From positions 5,761 through 69,760 of the forward strand of contig CAKUOD010000011.1 of the NCBI GenBank assembly GCA_934668695.1: a stretch of 64,000 nucleotides of DNA, written 5' to 3'. Positions 8,491 through 17,726 of the stretch are shown here, in pieces. This stretch comes from an uncultured Collinsella sp. (GTDB lineage: Bacteria > Actinomycetota > Coriobacteriia > Coriobacteriales > Coriobacteriaceae). Each line of letters starts with the position of its first letter. Positions within the stretch are counted from its first letter, which is position 1. The notes beneath the pieces were generated by a model. It saw only the letters and a program-made list of their open reading frames with translations. It had not been told where the DNA came from and did not search any database. The position numbers and the translations under genes are program-made.

Positions 8491-9483
8491 ATGAGTTTCG
8501 CGTTCTATATCTACACCACGATTATCATGGGTGTGGCTCTGGTGACCAGTGCCGTGGCATTGGTGGTTTGGCTCATGACGCGCCGTCGCGACAGCCTGGT
8601 GGCCGCGGCGGGCTTTTTGCTCTACATGCTCGATATGTCGGTCATCTTTTTTGACGAGTACAATCGGCTCAAATACGACTACGCCGTTACCTTTAGCGAG
8701 CCGCTGCAGCACCCCTTGCTGCGCTGCGTGCTTGGTATTGCCATCTATGCCTGCGTGGTGCTATGGATGTTTGCGCGCTTGCGCAAAAGGCCGACGTCGC
8801 GCATGCTCGGACTTGCTATCGTGCCGTTTTCAATCTTGCAATTGCTACTGGTGCCTCGCAGCGGTGCTGCCGGAGAGATGCAGCAGTATCTCTTTTGGCT
8901 CACGCGTGACCTGGGCAATGTAGGATGTCTTGCCTATGCCGCCTGGCATTACCGGCACAGGGCCACGCGTGTTGAGAAACTCGACCTCGACCGCTCAAAG
9001 CTCTTTTGGAAGGTGGCACTCGTTCTTGCGTTTTGCGTAATCGCCGAGGACACCTACATGATTTTGCTCTGCCGCCCCGACTCTCAAAACCCCGTCATCA
9101 GCCTCTTTTTGTGGTATCTGTCCGAGCGCAATATCTCCGAAAACGTGCTGCTCGTGGTATGCGCGGTCCAACTCTTTTGCCAGTTTAGCCATATCCTGCG
9201 CGTGTATGCCCGTCATCCGCGTGCCGATGAGGACGTGGCGGCCCAGAGCGCAAGCTCTGAGGACGACCTCGCATCGCGTGTGGTGATCTATGCCGATGCC
9301 CATAAGCTGTCGCGGCGCGAGCAGGAGGTGCTCACGCTGGTGCTGAAGGGCAACGACGCCCAAAACATCGCCAGCGAGTTGGTCATCAGCCCTGGCACTG
9401 TCAAGGCGCACTTGCATCGCATCTACGTTAAAAGCGGTGTCTCCAACCGAGATGACCTCATAGATACCTTTTGGCGTTCCTAG
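8491..9483 (+). CDS. LuxR-family regulator with multi-pass membrane N-terminus, paralog
   Basis: 330 residues from ATG 8491 after AGGGGAGGCGGGC. Residues 1 to about 245 hold roughly seven membrane helices; the C-terminal 65 residues are a LuxR helix-turn-helix (LSRREQEVLTLVLKGNDAQN, GTVKAHLHRIYVKSG). WYLSERNISEN matches YLSERNFSEN of the regulator at 578-1543, and AED occurs at the same relative place. It precedes an amidohydrolase and MATE exporter with a 315-base gap, so those are its most likely targets. The signal is unknown. No kinase or phosphoacceptor domain is present. Confidence 0.87.
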   Translation: MSFAFYIYTTIIMGVALVTSAVALVVWLMTRRRDSLVAAAGFLLYMLDMSVIFFDEYNRLKYDYAVTFSEPLQHPLLRCVLGIAIYACVVLWMFARLRKRPTSRMLGLAIVPFSILQLLLVPRSGAAGEMQQYLFWLTRDLGNVGCLAYAAWHYRHRATRVEKLDLDRSKLFWKVALVLAFCVIAEDTYMILLCRPDSQNPVISLFLWYLSERNISENVLLVVCAVQLFCQFSHILRVYARHPRADEDVAAQSASSEDDLASRVVIYADAHKLSRREQEVLTLVLKGNDAQNIASELVISPGTVKAHLHRIYVKSGVSNRDDLIDTFWRS

Positions 9484-9603
9484 CCCCATTCTTCCTCGCA
9501 TGCGGGTCTTGCCGTGTGGGCGGTCATACCGTTGGGCGTAATGAAGCGGTAATAATCTCAGACAATAAACCTGCAGGCAAAGCGTGTAAACCTGCTTAAA
9601 CTG

Positions 9604-9770
9604 ACCGTTTGCGGTCCCTGGCCTTGGCACGGATTTGCCCCTGTGTATCAATGGGTGTAGCGCGAAGCCGCGGACGCGGGACAGACGTCCGAGCACGGCT
9701 TGTAGGCACGCGCCGATGCGGGAGCGCTACGCTCCCAACCGAGTGCCCACGCGGGCGGTGCGTCCGCGTT
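9604..9770 (+). promoter_or_regulatory. Leader of the amidohydrolase gene: dyad and long fold
   Basis: ACCGTTTGCGGT at 9604-9615 resembles the ACCGTTCACGG boxes near ptcA. Further down, CGCGGACGC (9669-9677) pairs with GCGTCCGCG (9760-9768), GGCAC with GTGCC (9705-9709, 9743-9747), and GGGAGCG with CGCTCCC around a CTA loop (9720-9736). The fold ends 30 bases before the start codon and could act as an RNA switch or translation control; this is inference. The gap 9484-9798 contains no other feature I can support. Confidence 0.35.
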
Positions 9771-9798
9771 GCAACCAAAGATGCCTGAGGAGGCTCAC

Positions 9799-11427
9799 AT
9801 GGACAAGGCTGATGTAGTTATCAAGAGCAACGCCGTCTTTACCGGCGATGGGCTCGAGCCGTTTAAGGGCGGCGTTGCCGTGCGGGGCGATAAAATTGTT
9901 GCCTGCGGTGACGATGCCCACCTGGCACCGTTTATCGGCCCCGATACCGAGGTGCGCGACTTTGGCGACCAGCTCGTCACGCCCGGCCTGATCGACTCGC
10001 ACACGCATTTTGCCCAGGGCGCGTTCATGACCGACCCCGATTTTGCCGTCAACCTCATCGACTGCACCAGTTTTGAGATGGCAATGGAACGTGTCGTGGC
10101 GTTTGCGGCCGACCATCCCGATAACGAGTGGATTCTGGGCTGCCAGATTATCCAGTTCCAGTGGGATGTCCCCGAGATGCCCACAGCCGCGATGATCGAT
10201 GAGTACATCTCTGACCGCCCGGTCTTTCTGCAGCAGGTTGACCTGCATACCTTTAGTGCCAATACCTGCGCCATCAACAAGGTGGGAGTAACTTCGCAGA
10301 CGCCCGATCCCGCAGGCGGCAAGATCCTTAAGGATGCCGAGGGCAATCTGACGGGCGTGTTTTCCAACAACGCCGGCGCCTTCTTTATGGACGAGGTCTA
10401 CGATCCGGCGCCCGAGGTTGTTGACGCGTCGTTTGCAAAAACCGCCCGGCGCGCTAATGCCCTGGGAATCACTACGGTCGGCATGGTCAATCCTACGTTT
10501 GTGAGCATGGAAAACCCGTATGCGGTGTTGGCAGGTCTTAATGCCAAGGGCGACTTGCCACTGCGCGTGTTCCTGTACACCGATCTGTTCGAAAACGAGT
10601 CCTTAACGCTCGAGCAGATCAAGGAGAAATACGCCTTCCCGGGTACGCAGGTGGAGTGGCACGGCTTTAAGCAGTTTCTTGATGGCGTGTGCTCCGACCA
10701 CACCGCTTGGATGCTTGAACCCTATAGCAATGCGCCCGATACCTGCGGTGAGCCCGCGGAGGAGCCAGAGCGCATCCGTGCTGCCATCCTCAGGGCGCAG
10801 GAATGGGGCGTTGACACGCGCATCCATACGATTGGTGATCGCTCGGTGCGTTTTGTGCTCGATTGTTTTGAGGAGGGCGAGCACTTGCATGGCAAGCGGG
10901 ATTGTCGCCACTCCATGGAGCACAACGAGACGGTTCAGCCCGAGGATCTGCCGCGCTATGCCGAGCTGGGTATATGCCCTGGCATGCAGCCGTGGCACAT
11001 GCTGCTCGATATGGCTGACCTTGCCAAGGACGATGCCGTGGGCCCCGAGCGTGCTGCGCTTTCGTGGCCCCTGCATAGCCTGCTTGCCAGCGGTGCCGTG
11101 GTGCACCTGGGCAGTGACTTCCCCGTTGTGGGCTTGGAGCCCATGGAGGAGGTGTACGGCGCGGTCTTCCGCATGCTCGAGGACGGCTCCAACCCCGAGG
11201 GCTGGTTCCCCCAGGAGCGCATTACCATGGCCGAGGCTCTGCGCGCCTACACCTATGGCAGCGCCTACGCCATGCATGCCGAGGACCGCATCGGCACGCT
11301 CGCGTGCGGCAAACAGGCAGATATCTGCGTGCTCGACCGCAATCTCTTTGATTGCGAGCCGGCCGAGGTGCTCGAGGCTACCGCAGCCCTCACGATGATC
11401 GCCGGCAAGGTGGTCTTTGAGGCATAG
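9799..11427 (+). CDS. Amidohydrolase of the YtcJ type
   Basis: 542 residues from ATG 9799 after TGAGGAGG; an upstream in-frame TTG at 9769 lacks a ribosome site. It is a metal-dependent hydrolase of the amidohydrolase_3 family: N-terminal beta strands, the metal motif DSHTHFAQG, a central HTIGDR motif, HSMEHNE, and LGSDFPVVG near the end. These enzymes cleave amide or imine bonds of small molecules; the substrate cannot be read from sequence. The following MATE exporter and preceding LuxR sensor suggest turnover and export of one compound. No signal peptide. Confidence 0.87.
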   Translation: MDKADVVIKSNAVFTGDGLEPFKGGVAVRGDKIVACGDDAHLAPFIGPDTEVRDFGDQLVTPGLIDSHTHFAQGAFMTDPDFAVNLIDCTSFEMAMERVVAFAADHPDNEWILGCQIIQFQWDVPEMPTAAMIDEYISDRPVFLQQVDLHTFSANTCAINKVGVTSQTPDPAGGKILKDAEGNLTGVFSNNAGAFFMDEVYDPAPEVVDASFAKTARRANALGITTVGMVNPTFVSMENPYAVLAGLNAKGDLPLRVFLYTDLFENESLTLEQIKEKYAFPGTQVEWHGFKQFLDGVCSDHTAWMLEPYSNAPDTCGEPAEEPERIRAAILRAQEWGVDTRIHTIGDRSVRFVLDCFEEGEHLHGKRDCRHSMEHNETVQPEDLPRYAELGICPGMQPWHMLLDMADLAKDDAVGPERAALSWPLHSLLASGAVVHLGSDFPVVGLEPMEEVYGAVFRMLEDGSNPEGWFPQERITMAEALRAYTYGSAYAMHAEDRIGTLACGKQADICVLDRNLFDCEPAEVLEATAALTMIAGKVVFEA

Positions 11428-11514
11428 CGCCATCGTTTGATTGGGCGGCTTGGTGCCAGTTGTCAGCCGCCTGACATCCATTCAGCACTACTCTCTCAAG
11501 GAAAGGGGAGAACC

Positions 11515-12897
11515 ATGGCAGAAGAAACAACCGCTGTCGTTGGGGAGGAGCATGAGCTCGCCTCAAAGCCGATTCCAGAACTTGTGCGCCGCTACACAAT
11601 TGTGACCGGTCAGGGCATGCTCGCTCAGATCATCATGGTCGTGCTCGAGGGTCTCGTGATGGGCTGGGGCTTGGGCTCTCACGGCCTGGCCTGCGTCTCG
11701 ATCATCATGTCGGTCGAGTACATCAACCTGGCCTTTGGCAACCTGTTTGGCACCGGCGTGCCCGCCGTGGTGGGCAACCTTTTGGGTGCCGGCGACATCA
11801 AGGGCGCAAGCAAGGCTTTTAGCCAGGGCTTTTGGCTCACCACGATCGTGAGTGTGCTGCTTGCTGTGGTGATGGCCGTGTTTACCGAGCCCATCTGCGC
11901 ATTCTTTGGCGCCACGCCCGACATCATGGCCGATACCGTTGCCGGCGTGCGCACCTTCGCCGTGCTGCTGCCGCTCACGGTCATTGGCCAGATGATCACC
12001 GCTGTGATGCGTGTGGACGAGAAGGTTCAGATCCAGGCCAACCTTATGACCGTTTCGGCCATCGTCGCCATCTGTTGGCTCGCGCTTTCCACGTTTGTGC
12101 TCAAGTTTGGCGTTATGGGCGCCGGCGTGTACTACGGGCTTTCCATCGGTATCTGGGCCATCGGTATCTTCTGGTTCATCGGGGGCAAAAAGTCCCAGCT
12201 CCAGATTAGCCTGGCCGACCTTAAGCTCGACCTCGCCATCTGCGGCCAGATCTTCAAGATCGGCTTCCCGTTCTTCCTGGTCCAGGGCGCGACCTTTATC
12301 TTTAATACCGTTGCCAACTCGCTTTTGGGTTCGCTCGGCGGCGACATGGGCTCGCTCTACATCGCAGCCTTTGGCGTGATCAACGGCTACATCCTCTACA
12401 TTACCATGATGGTTGCCCAGTGCTTCTCCTACGGTCTGCAGCCCATCGCTGCCTTCAACGCCGGCGCAAAGGCTTGGGCACGCCTTAAGGAGACGCTCTC
12501 CTGCACGCTTAAGTACCAGGTTGTGACGCTGGCGCTGGTCACCGTCGCGCTCTGGCTTGCCGCCACCCCGGTGTGCGCCTTCTTTGCCGGCAGCGATCCT
12601 GCGCTCGTTGAGGTTGCCGCCAACGCCACGCGTACTGTCATCCTGGCTGTTGCCCTGGGCTATCTTGCCATGACCATGTCGATGTATTTCCAGGCGGTCG
12701 AGAAGGTGGGTGTCGCCACGTTTACGGGCCTGCTTCGCTATGTGATCTGCTCGGTGCCGCTTATGTACCTCCTCGGCAACATGATGGGTGTCGAGGGCGT
12801 GTGGATCGCCCTGGTGGTGGCCGATGCCATTACCGGCATCATCTCCATTGCGCTCGCCGCGCACGAGTCCAAGCGCCTGAGCGGGCTTCCCGCGTAG
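11515..12897 (+). CDS. MATE-family multidrug/metabolite exporter
   Basis: 460 residues from ATG 11515 after GAAAGGGGAG, with about 12 membrane helices in two related halves. MATE transporters exchange Na+ or H+ for organic cations and metabolites. Recognisable stretches include GTGVPAVVGNLLGAGD in the first half and LQPIAAFNAGA in the second, both typical of the family. It begins 87 bases after the amidohydrolase and is probably cotranscribed. Substrate is not predictable. A strong terminator follows. Confidence 0.88.
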   Translation: MAEETTAVVGEEHELASKPIPELVRRYTIVTGQGMLAQIIMVVLEGLVMGWGLGSHGLACVSIIMSVEYINLAFGNLFGTGVPAVVGNLLGAGDIKGASKAFSQGFWLTTIVSVLLAVVMAVFTEPICAFFGATPDIMADTVAGVRTFAVLLPLTVIGQMITAVMRVDEKVQIQANLMTVSAIVAICWLALSTFVLKFGVMGAGVYYGLSIGIWAIGIFWFIGGKKSQLQISLADLKLDLAICGQIFKIGFPFFLVQGATFIFNTVANSLLGSLGGDMGSLYIAAFGVINGYILYITMMVAQCFSYGLQPIAAFNAGAKAWARLKETLSCTLKYQVVTLALVTVALWLAATPVCAFFAGSDPALVEVAANATRTVILAVALGYLAMTMSMYFQAVEKVGVATFTGLLRYVICSVPLMYLLGNMMGVEGVWIALVVADAITGIISIALAAHESKRLSGLPA

Positions 12898-12940
12898 CCA
12901 ACGCGCGCTTGTGACACATGACAGCGACTGTTTAATGCAA

Positions 12941-12980
12941 GCCGCCGCAGATGCTCCCAAGGCGTCTGCGGCGGTTCTTT
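12941..12980 (+). terminator. Terminator between MATE and LuxR genes
   Basis: GCCGCCGCAGATGC at 12941-12954 pairs with GCGTCTGCGGCGG at 12962-12974, followed by TTCTTT. It lies between convergent genes and clearly serves the + strand. Confidence 0.8.
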
Positions 12981-13035
12981 GCAGCGAGGTTCAAATAGGC
13001 AATCTGCCAGCGCTACTTTCAAATTAGAGGCCGGC

Positions 13036-13836
13036 TTATGATTGTTCTCGAACCAATGCCATGAGGCCCAGGCGGTTTTTGACGCCGAGCTTGTGATAGA
13101 GGGCGTTGACATGCTTTTTTACGGTCGACTCCGAGATATAGAGCTCCTCGGCCATTTCGCGGTTGGTCTTGCCGGCAAGCATCATCTTGAGCACCTCTGC
13201 CTCGCGGGGGAGGACTTCGAGCTCGCTGATGAGCGCCTCTAAGGGGTTCTCGCAAGCTTGCTGTGCGGTGCTCTGCGCAAGGATCCCGTACAGGCGCAGG
13301 CTCAGGTGCCGCGCGAGCTGGCGCAGGGCTTCGAGCTCTTCGTCCGAAAAATCTCCCGCTTCTCGTGCGCGAAACAGCGTGAGCGACCCCAGGGATGTGC
13401 CCCCGTGCGCGAGCGTGGCAGTGCAGCCATAGTAGATGCCGAGCGGCTTCATCCACTCCTGATAGATGGGCGTTGCGTTGCGGCGCTCGACATCCACGAG
13501 GTCCAGGTCGCGATAAACATGCACGTTGTGAACGTCAAAGCTCCAAAGGGTGTAGTCAAAGGCGGCATAGCGTTCGTAGTAGCTCTCGAGCTGGTCTTCT
13601 GCCATGCCACGGGCAACGGGGCTTACGAATTCTGTCTGTCCGTGTGTGCCGGCGCGTGCGATATCAAACATCGAGGCCCGGTGCGATATTACCTGATTAA
13701 CCCTATCAAGAAGCCCGGCTTGAAGCGCGGCGAAGTCGCCGCAGCCATGAATCCATAAGGCGCATTCGTTGAGGGCGGACCAGCGGCTCCCGTGGATCTC
13801 ATCGGGGTTAAAGCGGGTATGCGTGGTATTGGTCAT
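13036..13836 (-). CDS. LuxR-family regulator, soluble
   Basis: 266 residues. The C-terminal 65 residues are a LuxR helix-turn-helix (LPREAEVLKMMLAGKTNREM, STVKKHVNALYHKLGVKNR). The first 200 residues lack membrane helices and look like a GAF/autoinducer-type sensing domain, but no ligand motif is clear. Start ATG at 13836 has AAAGGACATCC before it. It is divergent from the second agmatine deiminase with a 181-base shared region containing GTGAACGGTG, so control of that gene is plausible. It differs in architecture from the two membrane LuxR proteins in the same region. Confidence 0.83.
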   Translation of the reverse strand: MTNTTHTRFNPDEIHGSRWSALNECALWIHGCGDFAALQAGLLDRVNQVISHRASMFDIARAGTHGQTEFVSPVARGMAEDQLESYYERYAAFDYTLWSFDVHNVHVYRDLDLVDVERRNATPIYQEWMKPLGIYYGCTATLAHGGTSLGSLTLFRAREAGDFSDEELEALRQLARHLSLRLYGILAQSTAQQACENPLEALISELEVLPREAEVLKMMLAGKTNREMAEELYISESTVKKHVNALYHKLGVKNRLGLMALVREQS

Positions 13837-13889
13837 GGATGTCCTTTCATGCGGCTTTGTCAGTATGACACGTCTCGCGCGCCACTAGA

Positions 13890-14017
13890 ACTTTAGGTCA
13901 GTGAACGGTGTCCTTTTGGGTGGCGAAAGGGTCCCCTAGGCCCATTGAGAGTGGGCTTCCGGAGCCGCACAATGGGGCCGTCATCACAAAGGGTCGTCCA
14001 TATCGTTAGGAGCCAAC
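13890..14017 (+). promoter_or_regulatory. Control region of second agmatine deiminase
   Basis: GTGAACGGTG at 13901-13910 matches the box before ptcA. CCCATTGAGAGTGGG (13940-13954) is a short dyad. TAGGAG at 14009-14014 is the ribosome site. I see no clear -35/-10 pair. Confidence 0.3.
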
Positions 14018-15139
14018 ATGAAGACCATTTACGAGAGCGAGTCTACGCCAAAGAAGGACGGATTCTACATGCCCGGCGAGTACGAGGAGCAGGAGCGCAC
14101 CTGGATTTTGTGGCCGCATCGTTCGGATGTGTGGCGCTGCGGTGCCAAGCCGGCGCAAAAGGTCTTTACCGAGATCATCCAGACCGTTGCACGTTTTCAG
14201 CCCATCACCGTTGGTGTCAATGCCGAGGATTTCCCTGCGGTGTGCGAGATTTTCGATGGCGTTGAGAACGTGCGCGTGATTCATATGGAGTACAACGACA
14301 GCTGGATTCGCGACCCCGGCCCGGCGTTCCTTGTTAATGACAATGGTGAGGTTGCTCTTTCGCACTTCCACTTTAATGCTTACGGCGGTTTCATTGACGG
14401 CCTGTATTTCCCGTGGGACAAGGACGCTTCCATTGGCCTGCAGGTGGCACAGCTCGAGCAGGTTAACCGCTATCGTCCCGAGGATTACATCCTCGAGGGC
14501 GGCTCGTTTAACTGCGACGGCCAGGGCACCGTGGTGACCACCGAGATGTGCCTGCTCAATGAGGACCGCAACCCCCAGTACACCAAGGAGCAGATCGAGG
14601 AGAAGCTTGCCGAGTACCTGGGCATCGAGAAGGTCATTTGGATCAAGGATGGCATCGACCCGTTTGAGACCAACGGGCACGTGGACGACGTCGCATGCTT
14701 TAGTGCGCCCGGCGAGGTCTGCTGCATGTGGACCGATGATCCCAACCATAAGTTCTACAAGGAGTGCCAAGAGGCGTATAAGACGCTTTCCGAGACGACG
14801 GATGCCCGTGGCCGCAAGCTCAAGATCCACAAGGTGATTATGCCTGCGACCTCGGTATATATGACCGAAGAGGAGGCCAGCACGATTGACCCCGTCGAGG
14901 GCGTGCTGCCGCGTACTCCCGAGGACGCTTTCGAGCCGAGCTACCTCAACTTCCTGCCCATCAACGGCGCAGTGCTTGTACCGCAGTTCGGCGATCCCAA
15001 TGACGCCCAGGCGCTCAAGGATATCCAGGCTGCTTATCCGGACCGTGAAGTCATCGGTATCATGACTCGCGAGGTTATTTACGGCGGCGGCAACATTCAC
15101 TGCATCACCCAGCAGCAGCCCAAGGCGCGCTGCAAGTAG
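14018..15139 (+). CDS. aguA: Agmatine deiminase, second copy
   Basis: 373 residues from ATG 14018 after TAGGAGCCAAC. It converts agmatine to N-carbamoylputrescine. All signatures are kept: WILWPHRSD, HFNAYGG, NGHVDD, and nucleophile Cys362 in GGGNIHCITQQ. It lacks the roughly 28-residue acidic insertion of the first copy, which makes it the standard family length. It sits alone behind a divergent LuxR regulator, about 8 kb from the first copy, suggesting different control. The two differ at many positions, so the duplication is not recent. Confidence 0.95.
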   Translation: MKTIYESESTPKKDGFYMPGEYEEQERTWILWPHRSDVWRCGAKPAQKVFTEIIQTVARFQPITVGVNAEDFPAVCEIFDGVENVRVIHMEYNDSWIRDPGPAFLVNDNGEVALSHFHFNAYGGFIDGLYFPWDKDASIGLQVAQLEQVNRYRPEDYILEGGSFNCDGQGTVVTTEMCLLNEDRNPQYTKEQIEEKLAEYLGIEKVIWIKDGIDPFETNGHVDDVACFSAPGEVCCMWTDDPNHKFYKECQEAYKTLSETTDARGRKLKIHKVIMPATSVYMTEEEASTIDPVEGVLPRTPEDAFEPSYLNFLPINGAVLVPQFGDPNDAQALKDIQAAYPDREVIGIMTREVIYGGGNIHCITQQQPKARCK

Positions 15140-15178
15140 ATGCGGTTGCAGGCACACGGGGTAGTGTCGATATGACCT

Positions 15179-15218
15179 GGGACCCGCTGGCGCACACGCT
15201 GGCGGGCCCTTTTGCGTG
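15179..15218 (+). terminator. Terminator after second agmatine deiminase
   Basis: GGGACCCGC pairs with GCGGGCCC with one bulged A, then CCTTTTGCG. Moderate match to an intrinsic terminator. Confidence 0.5.
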
Positions 15219-15278
15219 CGGCGGGCAGCGTTGCACGCGGGCACTCGGGTCTAAGCGAGGGTACCAGGGGCCTTGCTT

Positions 15279-15320
15279 ATCGTCGATAGTTGGTCTAGAA
15301 TCGTCGATAGTCGATGATAG
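15279..15320 (+). promoter_or_regulatory. Direct-repeat operator before the AlbA-type gene
   Basis: ATCGTCGATAGT occurs at 15279-15290 and again at 15300-15311, exactly 21 bases (two helical turns) apart, followed by CGATGATAG. Each contains the small dyad ATCG-T-CGAT. The second copy lies 18 bases before the start codon, so binding here would block the gene. The likely binder is the gene's own helix-turn-helix product. Confidence 0.55.
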
Positions 15321-15328
15321 GGGGTAGC

Positions 15329-16879
15329 ATGCAGCTTGTTGAAAGTGAAACCGTGGAGTTCAAGTGCACATTTACCCCTAAGCTGCTCAAAGCTGTGGTG
15401 GCGTTTGCCAATTCGAATGGTGGTACCTTGTATATCGGAATCGACGATTTTGGCAGCATCGTCGGAGTGGACGATATCGATGCCACCATGCTTCAATGCT
15501 CTAATGCAATAACCGATGGCGTGTATCCCGACGTTTCTGAAATCACGACGGTCTCCGCATTGGACATCGATGGCGTGGCGTTGGTGAAAATCGAGGTGGA
15601 AGCGGGTCCTCACAAGCCGTACTGCCTGTGCTCGAAGGGATTTGTTCCCGCCGGGGTATATCGGCGCCTAGGTCCTGCCAACGTGCCCATCGAGATGGCC
15701 CAGATCCGCTCGATGATCAAGCGCACCGACGGCGATTATTTTGAGACCGCGCGCTCTCATGAACAGAGCTTGACGTTTTTTGAAGCCGAGCGGGTCTTTA
15801 GGCGCGCGGAGATTACGTTTGACCAAACCTCTCAAAAGAATCTCGGCCTTATCGATGAGCTGGGCTTTTACACCAATTTGGCACTGCTGGTCTCTGACCA
15901 AAACCCCTTTGCAGTCCGCGCTGGCCTCTTCAACGACGATGCGTATACCGAGTTTATCGACCGTCAGGATGGCGAGGGCTCGATCTTCAGGCAGATAGAG
16001 GATATCGAACGGTTCCTCAATATATCGAACGCAACGCGTATGTACTTTGTGCCGGGAAGGCTCGATCGCATAGATAAGGACGACTATCCCCGCGAGGCTG
16101 TTCGAGAGGGAATTCTGAACCTGTTTATCCATCGCGACTACGAATCTTCGGTGGCGTCTCTTATCAAGATGAGCCGTACGGCGCTTGAATTTACCAATGC
16201 GGGAGGGCCGCAGCACATCAGCGTCGAGGAGGCGCTTGCGGGCGGCTCGGACGCTCGGAATCCAAAGCTGCAACTGCTCTTTTTGCGTCTGGGAATGGTT
16301 GAGGCGTTTGGAACGGGCCTCAAGGGGATCCGTGCGCTCTATGAGGCGGAAGGGTTGGAACCCGAAGTCTGCGCCTACCCTGCAATGTTTAGGTTGTCGC
16401 TGCCCAACGTCAACGCCGTGCGCAATTCCTATCTGACGCCTCGTGGCAATAGCGGTCCCAACTTGCGTGGGGATTACAGCGATTATGAGCAGCTCGAGCG
16501 GGAAGGGGCGCTGCCGCCCGATGTTTCGCAGGCGTTTGCATCCGTGCGAGCGCAGCGAGAGGGGCACGTGTCGATGAATGGCGACTGCGGCCACGAGGTG
16601 CGCGCCAAGCTCGTGGAGGAGCTTGGCTTTGATGTTGCGTGCAAGGCGTCCGCGATGCTACAGGATGTCTCGGACGAGCGACGTGGTGGATACGCTCGCG
16701 CCTTGATTCGCTTTGCCCTTGAGCGGCCCCGCGGTTTTACGCGCCAGGATGCTTCGGACGCTCTGGGAACTGGGCGCGACGTGACGCTGCGGGTTATCAA
16801 CGGTTTGCTTGAGGAAGGCGCACTCGTTAAAGAGGGGCGCGCTCGGGCGACGAGATATCGCGCTGTCGGGCAGGTTTAG
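15329..16879 (+). CDS. AlbA_2/Schlafen-type ATP-binding transcriptional regulator
   Basis: 516 residues from ATG 15329 after AGGGGG. Residues 1-130 match the AlbA_2 (divergent AAA_4) domain: ESETVEFKCTF at the start and ANSNGGTLYIGIDD. Residues about 245-370 hold the HATPase-like region common to RecG-like regulators (LNLFIHRDYE, FTNAGGP, RNPKLQLLF, GTGLKGI). The C-terminal 60 residues look like a winged helix (FTRQDASDALGTGRDVTLRV). Such proteins are annotated as putative DNA-binding or RecG-like; function is mostly unknown. A repeat operator upstream suggests autoregulation. Confidence 0.8.
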   Translation: MQLVESETVEFKCTFTPKLLKAVVAFANSNGGTLYIGIDDFGSIVGVDDIDATMLQCSNAITDGVYPDVSEITTVSALDIDGVALVKIEVEAGPHKPYCLCSKGFVPAGVYRRLGPANVPIEMAQIRSMIKRTDGDYFETARSHEQSLTFFEAERVFRRAEITFDQTSQKNLGLIDELGFYTNLALLVSDQNPFAVRAGLFNDDAYTEFIDRQDGEGSIFRQIEDIERFLNISNATRMYFVPGRLDRIDKDDYPREAVREGILNLFIHRDYESSVASLIKMSRTALEFTNAGGPQHISVEEALAGGSDARNPKLQLLFLRLGMVEAFGTGLKGIRALYEAEGLEPEVCAYPAMFRLSLPNVNAVRNSYLTPRGNSGPNLRGDYSDYEQLEREGALPPDVSQAFASVRAQREGHVSMNGDCGHEVRAKLVEELGFDVACKASAMLQDVSDERRGGYARALIRFALERPRGFTRQDASDALGTGRDVTLRVINGLLEEGALVKEGRARATRYRAVGQV

Positions 16880-16961
16880 GGACGGGCGGTCCGGCCCCCT
16901 GGGTTATTCCTGGGCAGAGGCCAAGGGCCGGGTGCCCGGCGCACCTTGATTGAAGGGGTAC

Positions 16962-17606
16962 TTAGAGCGTGCCGCCGTACATGTAGACGATAAAGCCGTC
17001 ACCGGTGTCTTGGCTGTGGTCTTCTGGGATGCGCTTCATGTTGAGGTGCTCGTAAAACTGCCAGTCGGAGTTGCAGTCGCTCATCAGAAAGAATTTGGTG
17101 CAGCCTGCCTTGGCGAGCTCGGCGCGCGCAAGGTCGATGAGCTCGCGGCCGAGTCCCTTGCCCTGCCATTCAGGCACAATGATAATCAAGTTGAGCTGAC
17201 CCTGGGCATATTCGTTGCCTGTGGCGGCAAAGCGATCCGCTGTGGCCTTTTCGCGGCTGTCTCCAAAGAGCGAGCCCTCGAGCTTGGCATCGGCGGTCTT
17301 TGCCATCTCGGTTGCCTGGGCGAACATCTCGTTATAGCAGGGCTCCCACGTGGGATTGGTGCGCGGCTTGCCGTCCTCGAAGATGCCGATGCAGCAGGCG
17401 GCGATAATGCGGCCCTCAGCCTCGGCGACGAGCGCGATGGGGGAGCGCTGCAGCTGCATGGCGATGTTAAAGCGCGCACAGAAATCGGCGGCTTCGACGT
17501 CGCCTCGGTTGCGCAGCGTGTTGCACCACAGCTGGTTGTAGATGGCGGCGATGCCGGCCAGGTCATCGAGCGTGGCGGCGCGCAGGGTTACGTTGTCAAG
17601 GCTCAT
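16962..17606 (-). CDS. GNAT-family N-acetyltransferase
   Basis: 214 residues from ATG 17606, after AAGGAGCCTCC on the minus strand; an in-frame ATG at 17621 overlaps that ribosome site. It has the acetyl-CoA loop PEWQGKGLGRELIDLAR (Q/RxxGxG/A type) at about 150-166 and the usual N-terminal TLRAATLDDLAGIAAIYNQ. It transfers acetyl from acetyl-CoA to an unknown amine or protein. It is convergent with the AlbA-type gene, and a GC-rich fold lies in the 80-base gap. No functional clue from neighbours. Confidence 0.82.
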   Translation of the reverse strand: MSLDNVTLRAATLDDLAGIAAIYNQLWCNTLRNRGDVEAADFCARFNIAMQLQRSPIALVAEAEGRIIAACCIGIFEDGKPRTNPTWEPCYNEMFAQATEMAKTADAKLEGSLFGDSREKATADRFAATGNEYAQGQLNLIIIVPEWQGKGLGRELIDLARAELAKAGCTKFFLMSDCNSDWQFYEHLNMKRIPEDHSQDTGDGFIVYMYGGTL

Positions 17607-17726
17607 GGAGGCTCCTTCCAAGTTGGGTCAGGCCACCTCTGAGTGTGACATGGCCGCAGAGCGCCCGCATCAATCATTCGGCAGACGAGCCACGATACCT
17701 CGGGGACGGAGAGGTGGCAATTGGGT

